Position numbers and translations under genes: made by a program. The notes under the pieces were generated by a model. It was not told where the DNA came from, ran no database searches, and saw only the letters and a list, made by a program, of their open reading frames with translations. Positions 36,701 to 46,455 of a stretch of 64,000 bases of DNA are shown here, one piece after another. The DNA is from Aradus depressus. Taxonomy: Eukaryota > Arthropoda > Insecta > Hemiptera > Aradidae. The DNA lies in assembly GCA_963662175.1 (NCBI GenBank), contig OY759216.1, forward strand, positions 41,309,087 through 41,373,086, read 5' to 3'. Position 1 is the stretch's first letter; the number at the start of each line of letters is the position of its first letter.

Positions 36701-39700
36701 GTGAACACGCAAGAAAGAAATTTAAAAGTAAATCACCGTCAATGTACATCACCAGCACGAAAAACAATACTGAGTCTGAGACAAGAAGAATTTTGTAGTC
36801 CGCAAGAGAGAAGCTCTAGATTTTCTTTGCCAGATTTGACTGAAATTCACGTTTCCTATCAATATATAACATTTCGACCTAATAATGAAATAGGTGAGTA
36901 CCTAATTAAGATTTTGCAGTTAGGCCCTCGTCTCCCTCCAGATTGCCCGGTATGGTTAAGGGTGCGTTTATATTGGAGCTGTGAGAAGCGATAGGAGCAG
37001 CGATACTAGCTAAGCGGAGATAATACAAACACACTTTTCAATAGAGGTGTTTACGTTAGAGCAGCGCGATGGCTCTCTGGTCCCGACCAACGATAAGAGC
37101 TGTGACAATGATCCAGTCCATTTTCCTCGCTAGTATCGAGGATGGATATTGAAATTTTAATAAGTGAAGTTTTTACCAGGCTCTCATTATGGGACAAAAA
37201 TCACCACAATAGATTCGTTTTAAATAAATTGTGGAATGAAGTGGCACAAAAAGCACAAACAAATCGTAACTATTTATTTTAAAGCATGCAAAAATGTTAC
37301 AATGAATTTTGGCAAAGATACATTTTAAATAAATCTCGGATACCGTTTGCTGATTGATTTGGTCTGCCAATGGAAACGTGATTTTGTGTTGCGCTGGGCG
37401 GTAAATTTACGATTCACTAATTTATAATATAATTATTCCTTTTTCATGTAAAACTATTAATGAATAATAAAAAATTTGAAAAGCAAATACATACAATACC
37501 TATTTACCGAATTGTTAACATTAATCGTTCCTCTTGTAAAATTGGTCTTCTGTGGCAATTGCACCAGTTTTTCTGGAGTTTTCCAGAAATGCTCGTTAAT
37601 ATATATAATCGAAAGTTTCAATTGTCATTCTCATATATTCAGCAAATTTTGTGGGATACTGCCTCCTTAAATCAATATAAAGATGATGAAATTCTCCGAA
37701 TTCATTCCTTTCGGTAATTATAGGATATGCAGAGTATTCGTGTTCTCTACCTTCAGGTAAATAATATTACTTGATAATTATAATTTGTAGCACACGAACA
37801 TAAAAGTAAGATTTTTTCTTCGGAATCACTCATTTTTACACCTTCAGCTTCTGCTGGACACTGGCTCTGCTATTATCCCAGCTCCGTCATGAACACCACA
37901 TAAAAGCTGAGACTCACGCTTTGCTTTAATCGCTGCTCTCTTCGTCGCTTTTATCTTTTATCAGAGCTCCAACAGAAACGCACTCTTACACATCAATGAG
38001 TAATAAATAAATATGAGTAATAAATTTCTGAATTTATAAATGAAATTTCGAACAAGTATATTAATTTTAAGAGGAGATAAAAGAGTTTGCACAATGCATT
38101 TTTTAATTGTTGGACTATTGGAAGATTTAAGATGAAACTCAACATTGAATTGTTGAACAATTTCCTCAATACTACCTCTCCATGCCTGGAGAAGTAAAAA
38201 TAATATAGCTTTTCTATCTACGTAACTTATCTCGCGATTCAATAATTAATATCACCATTTTTGCTTAATATATTTCTTATCTATTAGTGGAGTTAACATA
38301 TTTTGTAAGATAGATAAAATATATCAATATAAATTTCTTTGAAAGCCTGTTCACCATCTTATCCAATCTACTTACTCCTCATTAGATTGTCGACTATCTT
38401 CTCGAGAGTTTGTCCTCCAAAACTTGAGTTAATAAACGTTACAAATCGTTTGGATATTATCCTAATAAAAAAAAAATAATAATAAAATGAAAACTCATCG
38501 AAAAATATTGTTCCATTTCCGTCTTGATAGGAATCTCAAGGTTCATATAAATGGAGGGAGGACATTAAGGGACAAACCACAACATACTTTGGTTTTAATT
38601 GAAAAATAAAGTCAAACAGAAAGTAGAAAAAAAAAATCTAAGCAGTTTTATTATATTTTGTTTCGGATTCTTAATTGCGAAAAACATGAAATCATAATTA
38701 TGGCAATTCTTAAGACGTTTTTCTAGGCTTCAGTAGTTAGTCATGTCTTTTCAGAGCTGCGGGCCGAATGAATGAGCGCTTACCGGCCGGATGGCTGGAG
38801 TTTTTGAATTAAGTAATTACAAAATAATAAAATAATTTATTTATTATGTATAATAAAAGGATCAGTGAATATGTCAAAATGATGTTAAATAAATAGACAT
38901 GGAATTTAATTCAAATAGATACATTTGAGCCTTTATTTATTTTTGTTCCACCCTGACATGATTTATCAAGGGGGTAGTAGTTTGGAATGTGATGAATCGC
39001 GAACAATCCCTGACAGCCTTTAGCAAACCATCACAGTGACAAACACTGTCGAACTCGGGGAACTGGTCTCAGTAACCAGTTGCCGCAGGATCAACTACAC
39101 CCTAGGGTCCATCGTATAGCGGATAATCAAGGTCCACTTATAACGAATCCTCGATGACGCCGCAAGTGCGGTTAGGGTTATTCTTCACCACAAGTTGATA
39201 ATAGTCGGCCGGGCTGTACCCAAGTAGATCCGAGGCTAGACCGGATGTCTGGCTCGGACATTCAAGCTGCATCCCTATCGTTCCTCCCATTTCTCCGCAA
39301 TCCACTCCCAAACAGTGCCTGCTCCAGTTTGACCTGTCCACGCCTCTCTCCATCCAGCGCTCAGCTAAATCTGCTTCTAGTGGCTTATCGTCCCAATAGT
39401 AGTACGAAGCTAGTCCAAGAGTAAGTCACTGGGAGGAGTATCCCCCAGCAACATAGCACATCTAAGTACGATCATCGATATTTTCGCCAGATTCTGGTAA
39501 ATACTACTAAATAAGAACACAAATGTAGGTCATATTCCACTTTATTTAAAGTAAAAAATGGATTTCACTGGTTATAGCATTGTCAAGTACGTCGGTCCCA
39601 CACCTGGACGTTGTCTGACTCCGGTCCCACACAGAGAGGCCCTGCTTCCTACCCTCCCAGCCCAGATATCCTTCGTACAGTTCATGAACCAACATTTCTT

Positions 39701-42700
39701 ACTTGGTACTTAACAAATTTATAACTATCTTTCTCGGAACTATTGTACTAAGCCTGCCATCTCGCATCTCCATCTTGGACAAATTATTCTTTACAAATAG
39801 AAAATTTCTTGTAAAGTCGTTGAAATTGATATAAGAATGAAAGACATATAATAAAGTATGTTAGCTGAGTGCAAACAAACAAAAAAAAATGTAAATAGTA
39901 AGTGCTAAAAACAAGTTATACAGAGAACAAACAAGACAACAAAAGCAAAACAAAACAACACGCAAGAGAATAAAAAAGAGTTAAAGAGTTATTACAAAAT
40001 AACTCACCCTGCATTCCCGGAAACTGTACACCATCTTGAAGTTTTCAGAAAAAATGAAAAAGTTAGTAAAATTATACTTCAGTAGGAGATAACTGTTCAG
40101 ATTTAATTAAAAAAATTCTTATTTACAAAAATTAGATTATGCACATAATGGGTTATCTACCTTAGCAAGAATTTCTACTATAATTAAGTCGGGTCCACTT
40201 GGAAACGTCCGCAACTTACACATAGGAAACTTGAGATTTCGACGATGCATTAGGCTCGCATTTGTTGTGAGTAACTGATGAATACACGTCGATATGAATA
40301 TTACACACATCTTCAATGTCGAATCAATGGGATCTTCATTCCAATAACTAACAAATACTCCTAGCTATCAAAAGTATTTCATTAAATTTTTTTCTAAGCA
40401 GAGTGCCTATTTGAAATTCGAACGGCAACAGAAACATTTTCATTAATAATGCTCAAAGTCAACACTTAAAATTAGTAATATAAAGTCGCCGAAGCAACCC
40501 CAGAAAGTACTTAATATTAATTCTTCAAGAACTGACCAACTATTGATCAGATATTAAAATTAGTACTTTGAAAACGGGCAGAACGTTTTTTACCAACCCT
40601 TATCATTAAAACGTATTCCAAATAATTGGATACATTAATTGGCAGTTATAAGATTGATAATATTAATCAAGGATAAAAGGTGGTTAAAAAACACACTTCT
40701 GGGCCTTCTGGTCTCAAAAATTGTTTTATTCAATTTTTATAAGTGACGTTTCGCCCAAACTCAGGCATTATCAAATTAAAATCATATCAAAAAATTAAGA
40801 ATGATTACTTCCTAATTTTTTGATATGATTTTAATTTGATAATGCCTGAGTTTGGGCGAAACGTCACTTATAACAATTGAATAAAACAATTTTAGAGACC
40901 AGAAGACCGGGAAGTGTGTTTCTTAACCACATAATTTCCTGGTCTCAAACAAGGAATTATTAATCCTCCAATCCAAAAATATTAATGAAGATAATTAGAT
41001 GTTGAAATATGAAATTTCAAAAAATAACTAAACATTTTCAATCTATAGAATGTAAACATGAATTTGTGAGATACGAATGGCTTTTGCAGGAGGGGTTATT
41101 AGATACTATATTAGAGATTATCAGATACTATATTAGAGGTTATTAGATAGTATATTAGAGGTTATTAGATACTATATTAAGAGGTTATTAGATACTATAT
41201 TAGAGGTTATTAGATACAATTTACACAGGATGTTTTGCCACCCTTCGTCGATATAAGTGGACCCGACCAATAACTAGATATTATAACGCTACACTACACA
41301 TGGTTATCAGTAATAAAGAACTACGAAATTATTTAATGAATATTTTCAAATCAATGACATGAATAGTAGAAAGATATAACGCAAACATTAGCTACTTAAA
41401 ATATGGATTCATAATTATATATGTCATTGAAATTATAATTTCAACCATTTATCTCATCCCAGCAATGTCTAGTTAGACCCGTCCAAAACACCTTCAACTA
41501 CTCAGGATATTAGCATTTCCGAACCAGGATCAGCACTGATTATCAGGAAACTACGGAGGAAAATGTAGTACGGTCTTCAAAGTAAAATTAATTCGTAAAA
41601 AAACGTAATGTTACTTTTGGATTGTATAATGAGATTCTGAATTAATATAATATATATATATTATTTATCACAGCATCATTTTTTGCTTAAAAAAAAAAAA
41701 ATAGCAATTACATACATTTCAGGAAACACTCCCATCAACAGTACCTATAATTTATCTGTTCTTCAAGTGATGCTCTGATAAATATATTATGTAATAATAT
41801 TAGAAATACCGTTCATCCTACCTCTACGAAAACATAAAAACGGTATATATTTTTAGTTAATATATTATATTAAATATATTTTAATAAAATCTCGTCGAAT
41901 AAAGCTGTAGTAATGTTGCTTCAATGTCATAACCACATAACCATTTGAAAAAGGCAGTTGGAAGGGTTGTCCTCGTTAACGTCGTCTAGTCCCGAGAACG
42001 ATGGTGAACACATGTAGATCAACAGGTAGATGTGTGAATAAGCTTTGAGGCTCTGACAATTAATGCGTTAAAAATAAATGAAGACAAAAAAATTGTCTTT
42101 ATATAATTTAAAAAAAATTAGAATCCAGTTGTCACTCCCACTTATATTGTATCAATAGGCCGATCAAATGAACTGACAATCATAAATTAAAACTGTATAC
42201 ACCAGGATTCTCTGAACAAGAGCTTCTTAAAGGACACCTCTCATGATCTGCTACATGACTTCTTAATGAATATTAATAAAATTTTGATTCAGGACATTTA
42301 AAATAAAGGAATTTGCTTAACATAATGGTCTAATTCCACGAACATATTTACACAAAGTTCTTCTTTCTTCTTTTTACCTCGTATTATTAAGATTTTGTTT
42401 CACATTCCTATTATTATGTTTAAACCCACAAATGTTTACATTTTGATTTTCCTGTTAGGACATTAGGATTTCCCACCTCTGTGTAGTTTATTGTTCCTAG
42501 AAAGTTAAATGTTACTGTTGTCTGTGTAATTAGACAATATAAACCTTAAAAACATTCTCTGTTTTCCACTACATCGATACAGGTCAAGAAAATGTAATCG
42601 GATATTGACATTTATTTTTTCTTCGGAATAGGCAACAGAAAAAATACAGTTAGTTATTATGATTCATGCCTACTACCAGAGAATTCTAAATTTTGCCTAC

Positions 42701-42862
42701 CTAAGTTTATTCTCATAGGGTAGTATTCACATCGTACAGGCTCATGACCATCAATTAACGTCCCATCCGTCCTACCAGGTAAAAGGGCCTCGACCGGGAT
42801 ATGAACTCATGAACTTGAGTTCAATAGATAAGCACGCCACCTCTAATCTACCTCCGCCCTCA

Positions 42863-42906
<44 letters not shown>

Positions 42907-45118
42907 CTCAAGAGGTTTGGCTGACTCATACTGTCTGTATTTACACCTCATAGTGTTTCAAGTGCAGTCAACAAAATAAAATTAATTAGACCGGCGCTTA
43001 GAAGAGTGAATTTTATAAATATTTCACTTACAGCGATGGACTCCCCCCACCACCTCTTCATCTTCAGGTCGTTCAGTTGTCATTCTTTCACTTCTTGGAA
43101 GAGGCAAATCAACAATCCCGTCGTCAGAAGTCAAAGATGTAGTCCAGTTCTGTTGACCATTTGATACCTACAATAGACATCAAAAAATTACAGAAAATTA
43201 TAGTTTAAAAATAGTGATATAAACTGTTAAATATTTTCATTATTCTAAAAAAAAATAGTGATAAGAGCCCTATTAAGTAAGCTGTGTATCCAATTAATTA
43301 GTTGTATATCCCACTGAATAAATAATAATAGTATGAAAGTGCCGCACCAAATAAAATATTACTCAAATATCAGAAAAGATTTAGAAATAATTTTAAATAT
43401 TCTCAAAAACATGAAAGTTCGATTAAGATGTGCTCCGGTTTTTTGAGAATTTCCAAGCTAGGCTTTGTAGTGCGCCTGAATCAGCGATCGCATCGGGATA
43501 AGACTTAAACATTATTTATGAGACTTCCTTGAATATATATATACTTTATTTAATTTCTTAGGTCAAAACCCTAAAAGTTGAAATATTTTTTGTTCTGTGT
43601 CTGTTTTTTTGTTTTGAAGGTAATTTTTTTATATATTTTTTCCCACAAAAATTTGCTGATTAACTATACAGCCACTGTAAAGATTCCCCCATTTTGTATA
43701 TCAACTGCCCTAAAAGGAAAACATGAGGATAATTAATAGAAACGTTAGCAAGATAATAAAGTAAATATAATAAAATGGATAAAAAAACATTCAATAACAA
43801 CTATATAATAGTTACGTTAGGACTCTTTGTAGTACCATGTAAAAAGCATGCTGTTGGTTTATTGTACAATGCAAAGAAAGGTTCTATACAAGCAAAATGC
43901 AAACAAAAATGTCTGTGTTATACGTTTCACTCCACATAAAATATCAAACAAAAATGTCTATGTTATACGTTTCACTCCACATAAAATATCAAACAAAAAT
44001 GTCTATGTTATACGTTTCACTCCACATAAAATATCAACCAAAATAATAGATTACAATAAAAGTACGACACACGCACACAAACAAAAATTACTTATACCCA
44101 TAATATGTGTAAATCGTAGATGAATGTACTTAATTGTACTGCAATTTTTATTAAGTTTGGTCCACAAAAGGACATATATGTTGAGCAACAAGGACACAGA
44201 TGTATAGAGACTGTATTGTAACTTTTTAAAGAGTACTGCGAGACATGAGTCCGGACACAAATGTCTCGATACAACCATGCCCATTGCGGAATGGAAAGTC
44301 AGACAAAGCGCAGTGTGAACGGTGTTTCCAGACTGCTGTTTCTAGCCACATCTCTCCAAGTCTCCTCCTGTACTGCGAATGTCTTTGAGTGACTAGGCCA
44401 AAAGATTATCCACTATTTGATCAAATCTTTTCCATAATGGCCGTAGAGTAGTGGAGAGTAAACAAAAAAACACTATTCTTCGTACAGAATACATATTGTT
44501 TGCCGTTTTTGTGGAACAATGTACTGACTACAAAAATAAAACAAAAGAGTCGTCGTGAATCACCAGCTATGTACTTCCCCAGCAGGAATTAATCAATTCC
44601 GTTTCCGATCTCTCTCCAAGGCCAATCGTCCGTTTGGGTCTAACCTCAATATTTGACCAAGATAGTGGTTTCTGAATCCTCATACTAAACATTTTGTGTC
44701 GATACATTCATTACATCGGCAGTTATTGGAATTTTGAGTTCAGCCCCCTCCCTTTCCGCTGAAAATTAATACATTCATTACAACGGCAGTTATTAGAGTT
44801 TCTGTGTTAAGCCTCCCCTCAATAGTATACAAACAGAATAATGTTTCAAACTATCTCGGATTTTAGGTTTTATTTCAAACTACCTTTTTATATCATATAT
44901 TAACTTATATGTTGTTTTTGGAAAAATCACTCTGGCTCAAAGAAGTTATTTACAAATACCGTCGGACTTAAAGGTTCATAAATGAAAAAAAGTCTGGTTG
45001 GTAATGGTTCATTAGTGCAGTATTTATTGGTTCCTACCTTCTCACCAACAACAGCTTGATACGAGGCCGGAGTGTTCATGGGAATTGATGCATTTCCTCT
45101 TAGAGGATGCTTTTCCAT
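23638..45118 (-). CDS. ClC-c: CLC-3/4/5-type Cl-/H+ exchange transporter, 14 exons, 818 aa
   Basis: Exons, high to low: 45038-45118, 43032-43167, 40008-40034 (27-nt microexon), 34192-34535, 33081-33242, 32855-33002, 32531-32670, 31354-31536, 29482-29696, 28295-28629, 27520-27730, 26673-26836, 25652-25871, 23638-23728. Every phase agrees. Family marks: [20 protein letters not shown], gating glutamate in [12 protein letters not shown], proton glutamate in VLFYVEY, GLFIPS, and two CBS domains ending in [16 protein letters not shown]. Both glutamates mark it as a 2Cl-/1H+ antiporter of endosomes and synaptic vesicles rather than a channel. The closest relatives are animal CLC-3, -4 and -5 and fly ClC-c; the fly symbol is given by similarity. 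Introns carry most of the window's repeats. Tail to tail with ORC3. Confidence 0.94.
24246..24637. repeat. Inverted-repeat (MITE-like) element
   Basis: A ~32-bp end (GAGGAGTTTGGAGCCAGAGC then GGACCAAC) at 24250-24278 is inverted at 24604-24637. The 325-bp middle has no ORF. In the last CLC intron. Confidence 0.75.
24690..25350 (-). mobile_element. Decayed jockey-like LINE, C-terminal RT region
   Basis: On the minus strand, with stops and shifts, it reads [20 protein letters not shown] (compare the LG.LDRRLTWK.HI motif of jockey elements), then [13 protein letters not shown], a stop in place of Trp, and YVSSKTLH. This is the thumb and C-terminal part of a LINE ORF2 different from the one at 599-4822. 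The 120-codon plus-strand frame here (24796-25158) is its antisense shadow. Confidence 0.7.
25872..26672. other. CLC intron, no feature beyond homopolymers
   Basis: Nothing coding seen. Poly-T at 26189-26203 and A-rich runs near 26500. Confidence 0.5.
27986..28060 (+). repeat. SINE-A copy 6, tail fragment
   Basis: Only the last ~75 bp: GTCCACCAGAGCGCTCTGGT, GCGATGTGACCT and GCATGAGTCACAATAACTAA. Confidence 0.7.
29130..29300. repeat. Repeat with hammerhead-like core (family IV)
   Basis: TTACAGCATCACTCC, an A-rich run, ATATAGCAATAACAAAAG and the motif block are shared with 41655-41775. The downstream AATAGTTAACCTAA/TTAGGTTAACTATT pair (29255-29297) is an inverted repeat. Confidence 0.55.
29200..29236 (-). 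ncRNA. Hammerhead-like motif, best-preserved core
   Basis: On the minus strand: CTGATGA (29233-29227), a T, GGGA-GTGCT-TCCC (4-bp stem, 5-nt loop), GAAAC (29212-29208), TTTTG. All invariant core bases of a hammerhead except the closing U-H are visible; the cleavage base would be G, which predicts an inactive copy. Eye inspection only. Confidence 0.4.
29320..29406 (-). repeat. SINE-A copy 7, tail fragment
   Basis: Reverse tail: TTATGATTCATGTCCGGGCT, CTACAAGGTCACATCGCC, ACTACCAGAGCGCTC, GTCACTCTGGTGGACATGAG. Confidence 0.75.
30217..30389 (+). repeat. SINE-A copy 8, internally deleted
   Basis: GGGGGCGCCGGTAGCTCG opens the tRNA-like head, then it jumps from GAGCTCAAGA to the CAAAATTTAGAACTGCCAC block and ends GCATGAGCCACAATAACTAA. 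The B-box and first body half are lost. Confidence 0.78.
30581..30815. mobile_element. Fold-back element, family I, second copy
   Basis: The same lead (GAAAACTGACATTATTGCAG) and arms as 15267-15555. The left arm lacks ~30 bp (the CAGTAACTATATATACATGGG segment), and the centre differs. The right arm keeps CTGAGGA-T-GGTA-GAAA-TACC-GAAAGTACTCCC. In a CLC intron. Confidence 0.85.
31700..31765 (+). repeat. Isolated hammerhead-like remnant (family V)
   Basis: ACTGAGAATA-GGGG-TTC-CTCCC-GAAACGTTTAAC keeps the stem-GAAACGTT end with its AACGTT palindrome, but the CTGANGA box is altered. No clear arms remain. Confidence 0.3.
31911..32440 (+). repeat. Repeat C copy, near complete
   Basis: It opens CAGTGAATCACCGGCAATCT, CTTCCCCAGCACCAATTAATC, includes GCGTCGGTACAGTCACTACATC, GATACATTCATTTCATCG and ATTTCTGACCGATTA, in the same order as the 47.9-kb copy. 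In a CLC intron between exons 31354-31536 and 32531-32670. Confidence 0.7.
32531..34535 (-). CDS. ClC-c: CLC gene, core transport exons (Cl- pathway)
   Basis: Four exons carry the first membrane helices and two of the anion-binding loops: GSGIP at the end of exon 33081-33242, and GKEGP with the gating glutamate in exon 32855-33002. Exon 34192-34535 begins with the cytosolic [14 protein letters not shown] segment, then helix B ([19 protein letters not shown]) and the luminal loop CCWSSNETS, where NET is an N-glycosylation sequon as in CLC-3 to -5. The donor of exon 32531-32670 is weak (GAG|GTTGGT). Confidence 0.9.
33243..34191. other. CLC intron, no feature seen
   Basis: AT-rich intron; short open frames only. 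A 3-4-bp-stem hairpin around 34060-34090 is not distinctive. Confidence 0.5.
34536..36955. other. CLC intron, left part, low information
   Basis: 2.4 kb of AT-rich intron. 35480-35590 and 35700-36120 contain phrases that look like decayed repeat (e.g. GGGCTACCCGGCGTTGCATG, a common invertebrate repeat end), but nothing bounded. Confidence 0.4.
36957..37987 (+). mobile_element. Harbinger-like DNA transposon relic
   Basis: The terminal inverted repeats are about 50 bp and imperfect: GGGTGCGTTTATATTGGAGC...AGCAGCGAT at the left and ATCGCTGCTCTC...GCTCCAACAGAAACGCACTC at the right. A TAA/TTA trinucleotide flanks each end, fitting the 3-bp TWA target of PIF/Harbinger elements. Inside, a plus-strand frame encodes a MADF-domain start (see 37142). 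No DDE transposase could be read. Confidence 0.6.
37142..37282 (+). pseudogene. MADF-domain protein fragment (transposon-encoded)
   Basis: 46 codons starting [20 protein letters not shown], then [13 protein letters not shown] and a stop. The spacing of LIxxV, LWD and LWxEVA is that of the MADF/Myb-like DNA-binding domain often carried as a second gene by Harbinger elements. It is truncated by an early stop, so not functional as seen. Confidence 0.5.
39138..39700 (-). pseudogene. Unrecognised coding-like segment in a CLC intron
   Basis: This stretch is more GC-rich than its surroundings. A frame from an acceptor-like GGACTAG at about 39410 down to the stop at 39138 encodes ~90 residues ([20 protein letters not shown]..., [30 protein letters not shown]) with several cysteines. 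A second open piece at about 39553-39700 reads [20 protein letters not shown] in another frame. I do not recognise either. It could be a nested gene, a retrocopy or a decayed mobile-element gene. Confidence 0.35.
40008..40034 (-). CDS. ClC-c: Candidate 27-nt cassette microexon of the CLC gene
   Basis: The acceptor is TTCAAG and the donor GG|GTGAGT. It has 27 nt, keeps frame, and would insert 9 residues (GVQFPGMQD with shared edge codons) between HRY and TDDIPG. Skipping it also keeps frame (CGC-T joined to AC-ACG), so it could be an alternative exon of the cytosolic N-terminus. There is no homology proof. Confidence 0.5.
40680..40930. repeat. Fold-back element with ~120-bp arms (family VI)
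   Basis: Arms 40680-40799 and 40810-40930 are near-perfect complements (GGTTAAAAAACACACTTCT at one end, AAGTGTGTTTCTTAACCA at the other). Each arm carries CCTGAG-TTT-GGGC-GAAACGTCAC, like the hammerhead families in the GAAACGT end but with CTGAGTT instead of CTGANGA. It lies directly beyond the microexon, in the next CLC intron. Confidence 0.8.
41094..41220. repeat. 22-bp minisatellite, 5.7 units
   Basis: Consensus GGTTATTAGATACTATATTA plus GA. Units differ at one or two sites, and one unit is 23 bp. Not CRISPR: there are no spacers. Confidence 0.9.
41655..41775. repeat. Repeat with hammerhead-like core (family IV), second copy
   Basis: ATCACAGCATCATTTTTTGC, an A-run, ATAGCAATTACATACATTTCAGG and CACTCCCATCAACAG match 29140-29235. 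The core on the minus strand is CTGTTGATGGGAGTGTTTCC-TGAAATG, decayed. Confidence 0.5.
42652..42862 (-). repeat. SINE-A copy 9, decayed
   Basis: Reverse order: TTATGATTCATGCC, CTACTACCAGAG, AATTCTAAATTTTGCCTACC, CATCAATTAACGTCCCATCC, AAAAGGGCCTCGACCGGG, then the head CACCTCTAATCTACCTCCGCCC. A 40-bp (AT)n tract follows. Confidence 0.75.
42864..42904. repeat. (AT)n microsatellite
   Basis: About 20 uninterrupted AT dinucleotides adjoining the head of SINE copy 9. Confidence 0.95.
43900..44034. repeat. 45-bp tandem repeat, 3 units
   Basis: Units at 43900-43944, 43945-43989 and 43990-44034, starting CAAACAAAAATGTCTATG. The first differs by one base. As 45 is divisible by 3, a chance open frame with a 15-residue repeat spans it; nothing else supports coding. 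In the CLC intron between coding exons 1 and 2. Confidence 0.9.
44552..44850 (+). repeat. Repeat C copy
   Basis: CGTGAATCACCAGCTATGTA, CTTCCCCAGCAGGAATTAATC, CTGAATCCTCATACT, GTGTCGATACATTCATTACATCGG and a second CATTCATTACAACGGCAGTTATT show the internal near-repeat. Confidence 0.75.
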
Positions 45119-45138
45119 GTTTTCCAGTCCGAATAATG
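45038..45138 (-). CDS. ClC-c: CLC gene, N-terminal coding exon
   Basis: An acceptor CACATTAG ends at 45139; 20 nt later is ATG (45116-45118), encoding [17 protein letters not shown]... and ending GEK before GTAGGA. It ends in phase 0, joining VSNGQQNW in the next exon. The acceptor means a further non-coding or alternative exon lies upstream. Confidence 0.7.
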
Positions 45139-45294
45139 CTAATGTGACAAAACAAAACAAAACAATTAAGATGTATATGTAAGTATTTATTGAAATATCA
45201 ATAGAAAAAAGTAAGTTTAATTACAAAAAATACGAGTTAGGAAGGTTTAGAAAAAAAGGAAGAAATACAAGCGCCCACTCTCATCAGTAACAGG

Positions 45295-45760
45295 GGAGAA
45301 GAAACACTGACCATGTACTTCCCCAGGGCGCGAATTGATCAAATAAGTTCTTGTTACCTTTTGAAACCAACCAACCTGACGGAAAATCAAAATATGTCAT
45401 ACTTAAGGACTTCTCAATCCTCATTTAAAATGTTATGTCGATATGTTCATTACAGTGAGAGTTATTATGGTTATTAATTGAACACTAAAACTGTCCTCTT
45501 TCCCACCCTTCCTTTACCCAATTTCGTTCAAAATCTATGGGTGTGTTCCTTATAGAGTTCCGGATACGCATATAAAATTTTGTGTTGATATATCCATTCT
45601 ATTGGGAGCTATAAGCAAACAGGACATGAAATGTTTTGTTAATTTTTTGACTCAAAGGATCAGAAAACAATAAATTCCAATTATAATTCAACATAGATTT
45701 GTGACCTATTACATAACACCCCCTTGTACTATATATAGTTAGGGAAACTGTAATCCCCCG
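45295..45760 (+). repeat. Repeat C copy, diverged
   Basis: ACCATGTACTTCCCCAGGGCG, GAATTGATCAAATAAG, CTTCTCAATCCTCATTTAAA, GTCGATATGTTCATTACAG, GGATACGCATATAAAATTTTG, GTTGATATATCCATTCTATTGGG, GTGACCTATTACAT. It sits just upstream of the ATG-bearing CLC exon. Confidence 0.65.
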
Positions 45761-45814
45761 AAAGAGTATTAATAATAACGTTTAAGGAATTATACTTTAT
45801 AGATACTATTCCAA

Positions 45815-46165
45815 CCCATGCTAGTCTACCGAGCTGAAAGCTGGACCCTACGAGAAGTCAAGTCCCGCCTGGAAGCAGCTGAAATAGAAAAGAAGTTCTA
45901 AGAAGAACAGCCGGTCGAGAAATACCAAGATAGAGCTCTCTCCTAAGGACGCCGGAACAGAGACATTTGAATCGCTAGTCCCTTAGAGTCATGGAGGCAA
46001 GGTCCCAGGCAAGAAGACCGGGAGGACACCATCTACAGTCGTTGAGCTAGAAGAGAAGATATACCGGACCTGAATAGACTACTCCTGGATAGGGACTACT
46101 GAAAGAGATGGGTACGAGGTCCCGACACCGATATCATACAAGGGATGAAGAAAGAAGAGAAGAAA
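45815..46165 (+). mobile_element. LINE relic, C-terminal ORF2 fragment
   Basis: With stops and shifts it reads LVYRAESWTLREVKSRLEAA, then RRTAGREIP and so on, the pattern of the ORF2 C-terminus of many LINEs (Y.SESWTL....RLEAFE...LRR..G). Too decayed to classify. Confidence 0.55.
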
Positions 46166-46455
46166 TCTTATTCAAGTATGTTAAATGTTAATGCTCTAAT
46201 CGCCATGTAAATTACAACGAAGCGAGGGGAACCATATTACTTACACCAGGGGAATCCTATATCCTAGATATATCGAAAAATAATATCCCCAGATAATTTT
46301 TCGAATTAACCATTTGTTTTTGTGCGATTAAAGTCAACTTTTATACATTATAATATAAATACGGCAATATAGAACTGAATTTTTATTTTCTGAATAGAAA
46401 CATGTTAGCCTATCTGACAAAATATTCAACACCTACTCAGTTACACCTTTGTTGT

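Noticed and set aside
41094..41220. Regular short repeats as a possible CRISPR array
   Set aside because: Units are directly abutted with no spacers, and the DNA is eukaryotic; it is a minisatellite.
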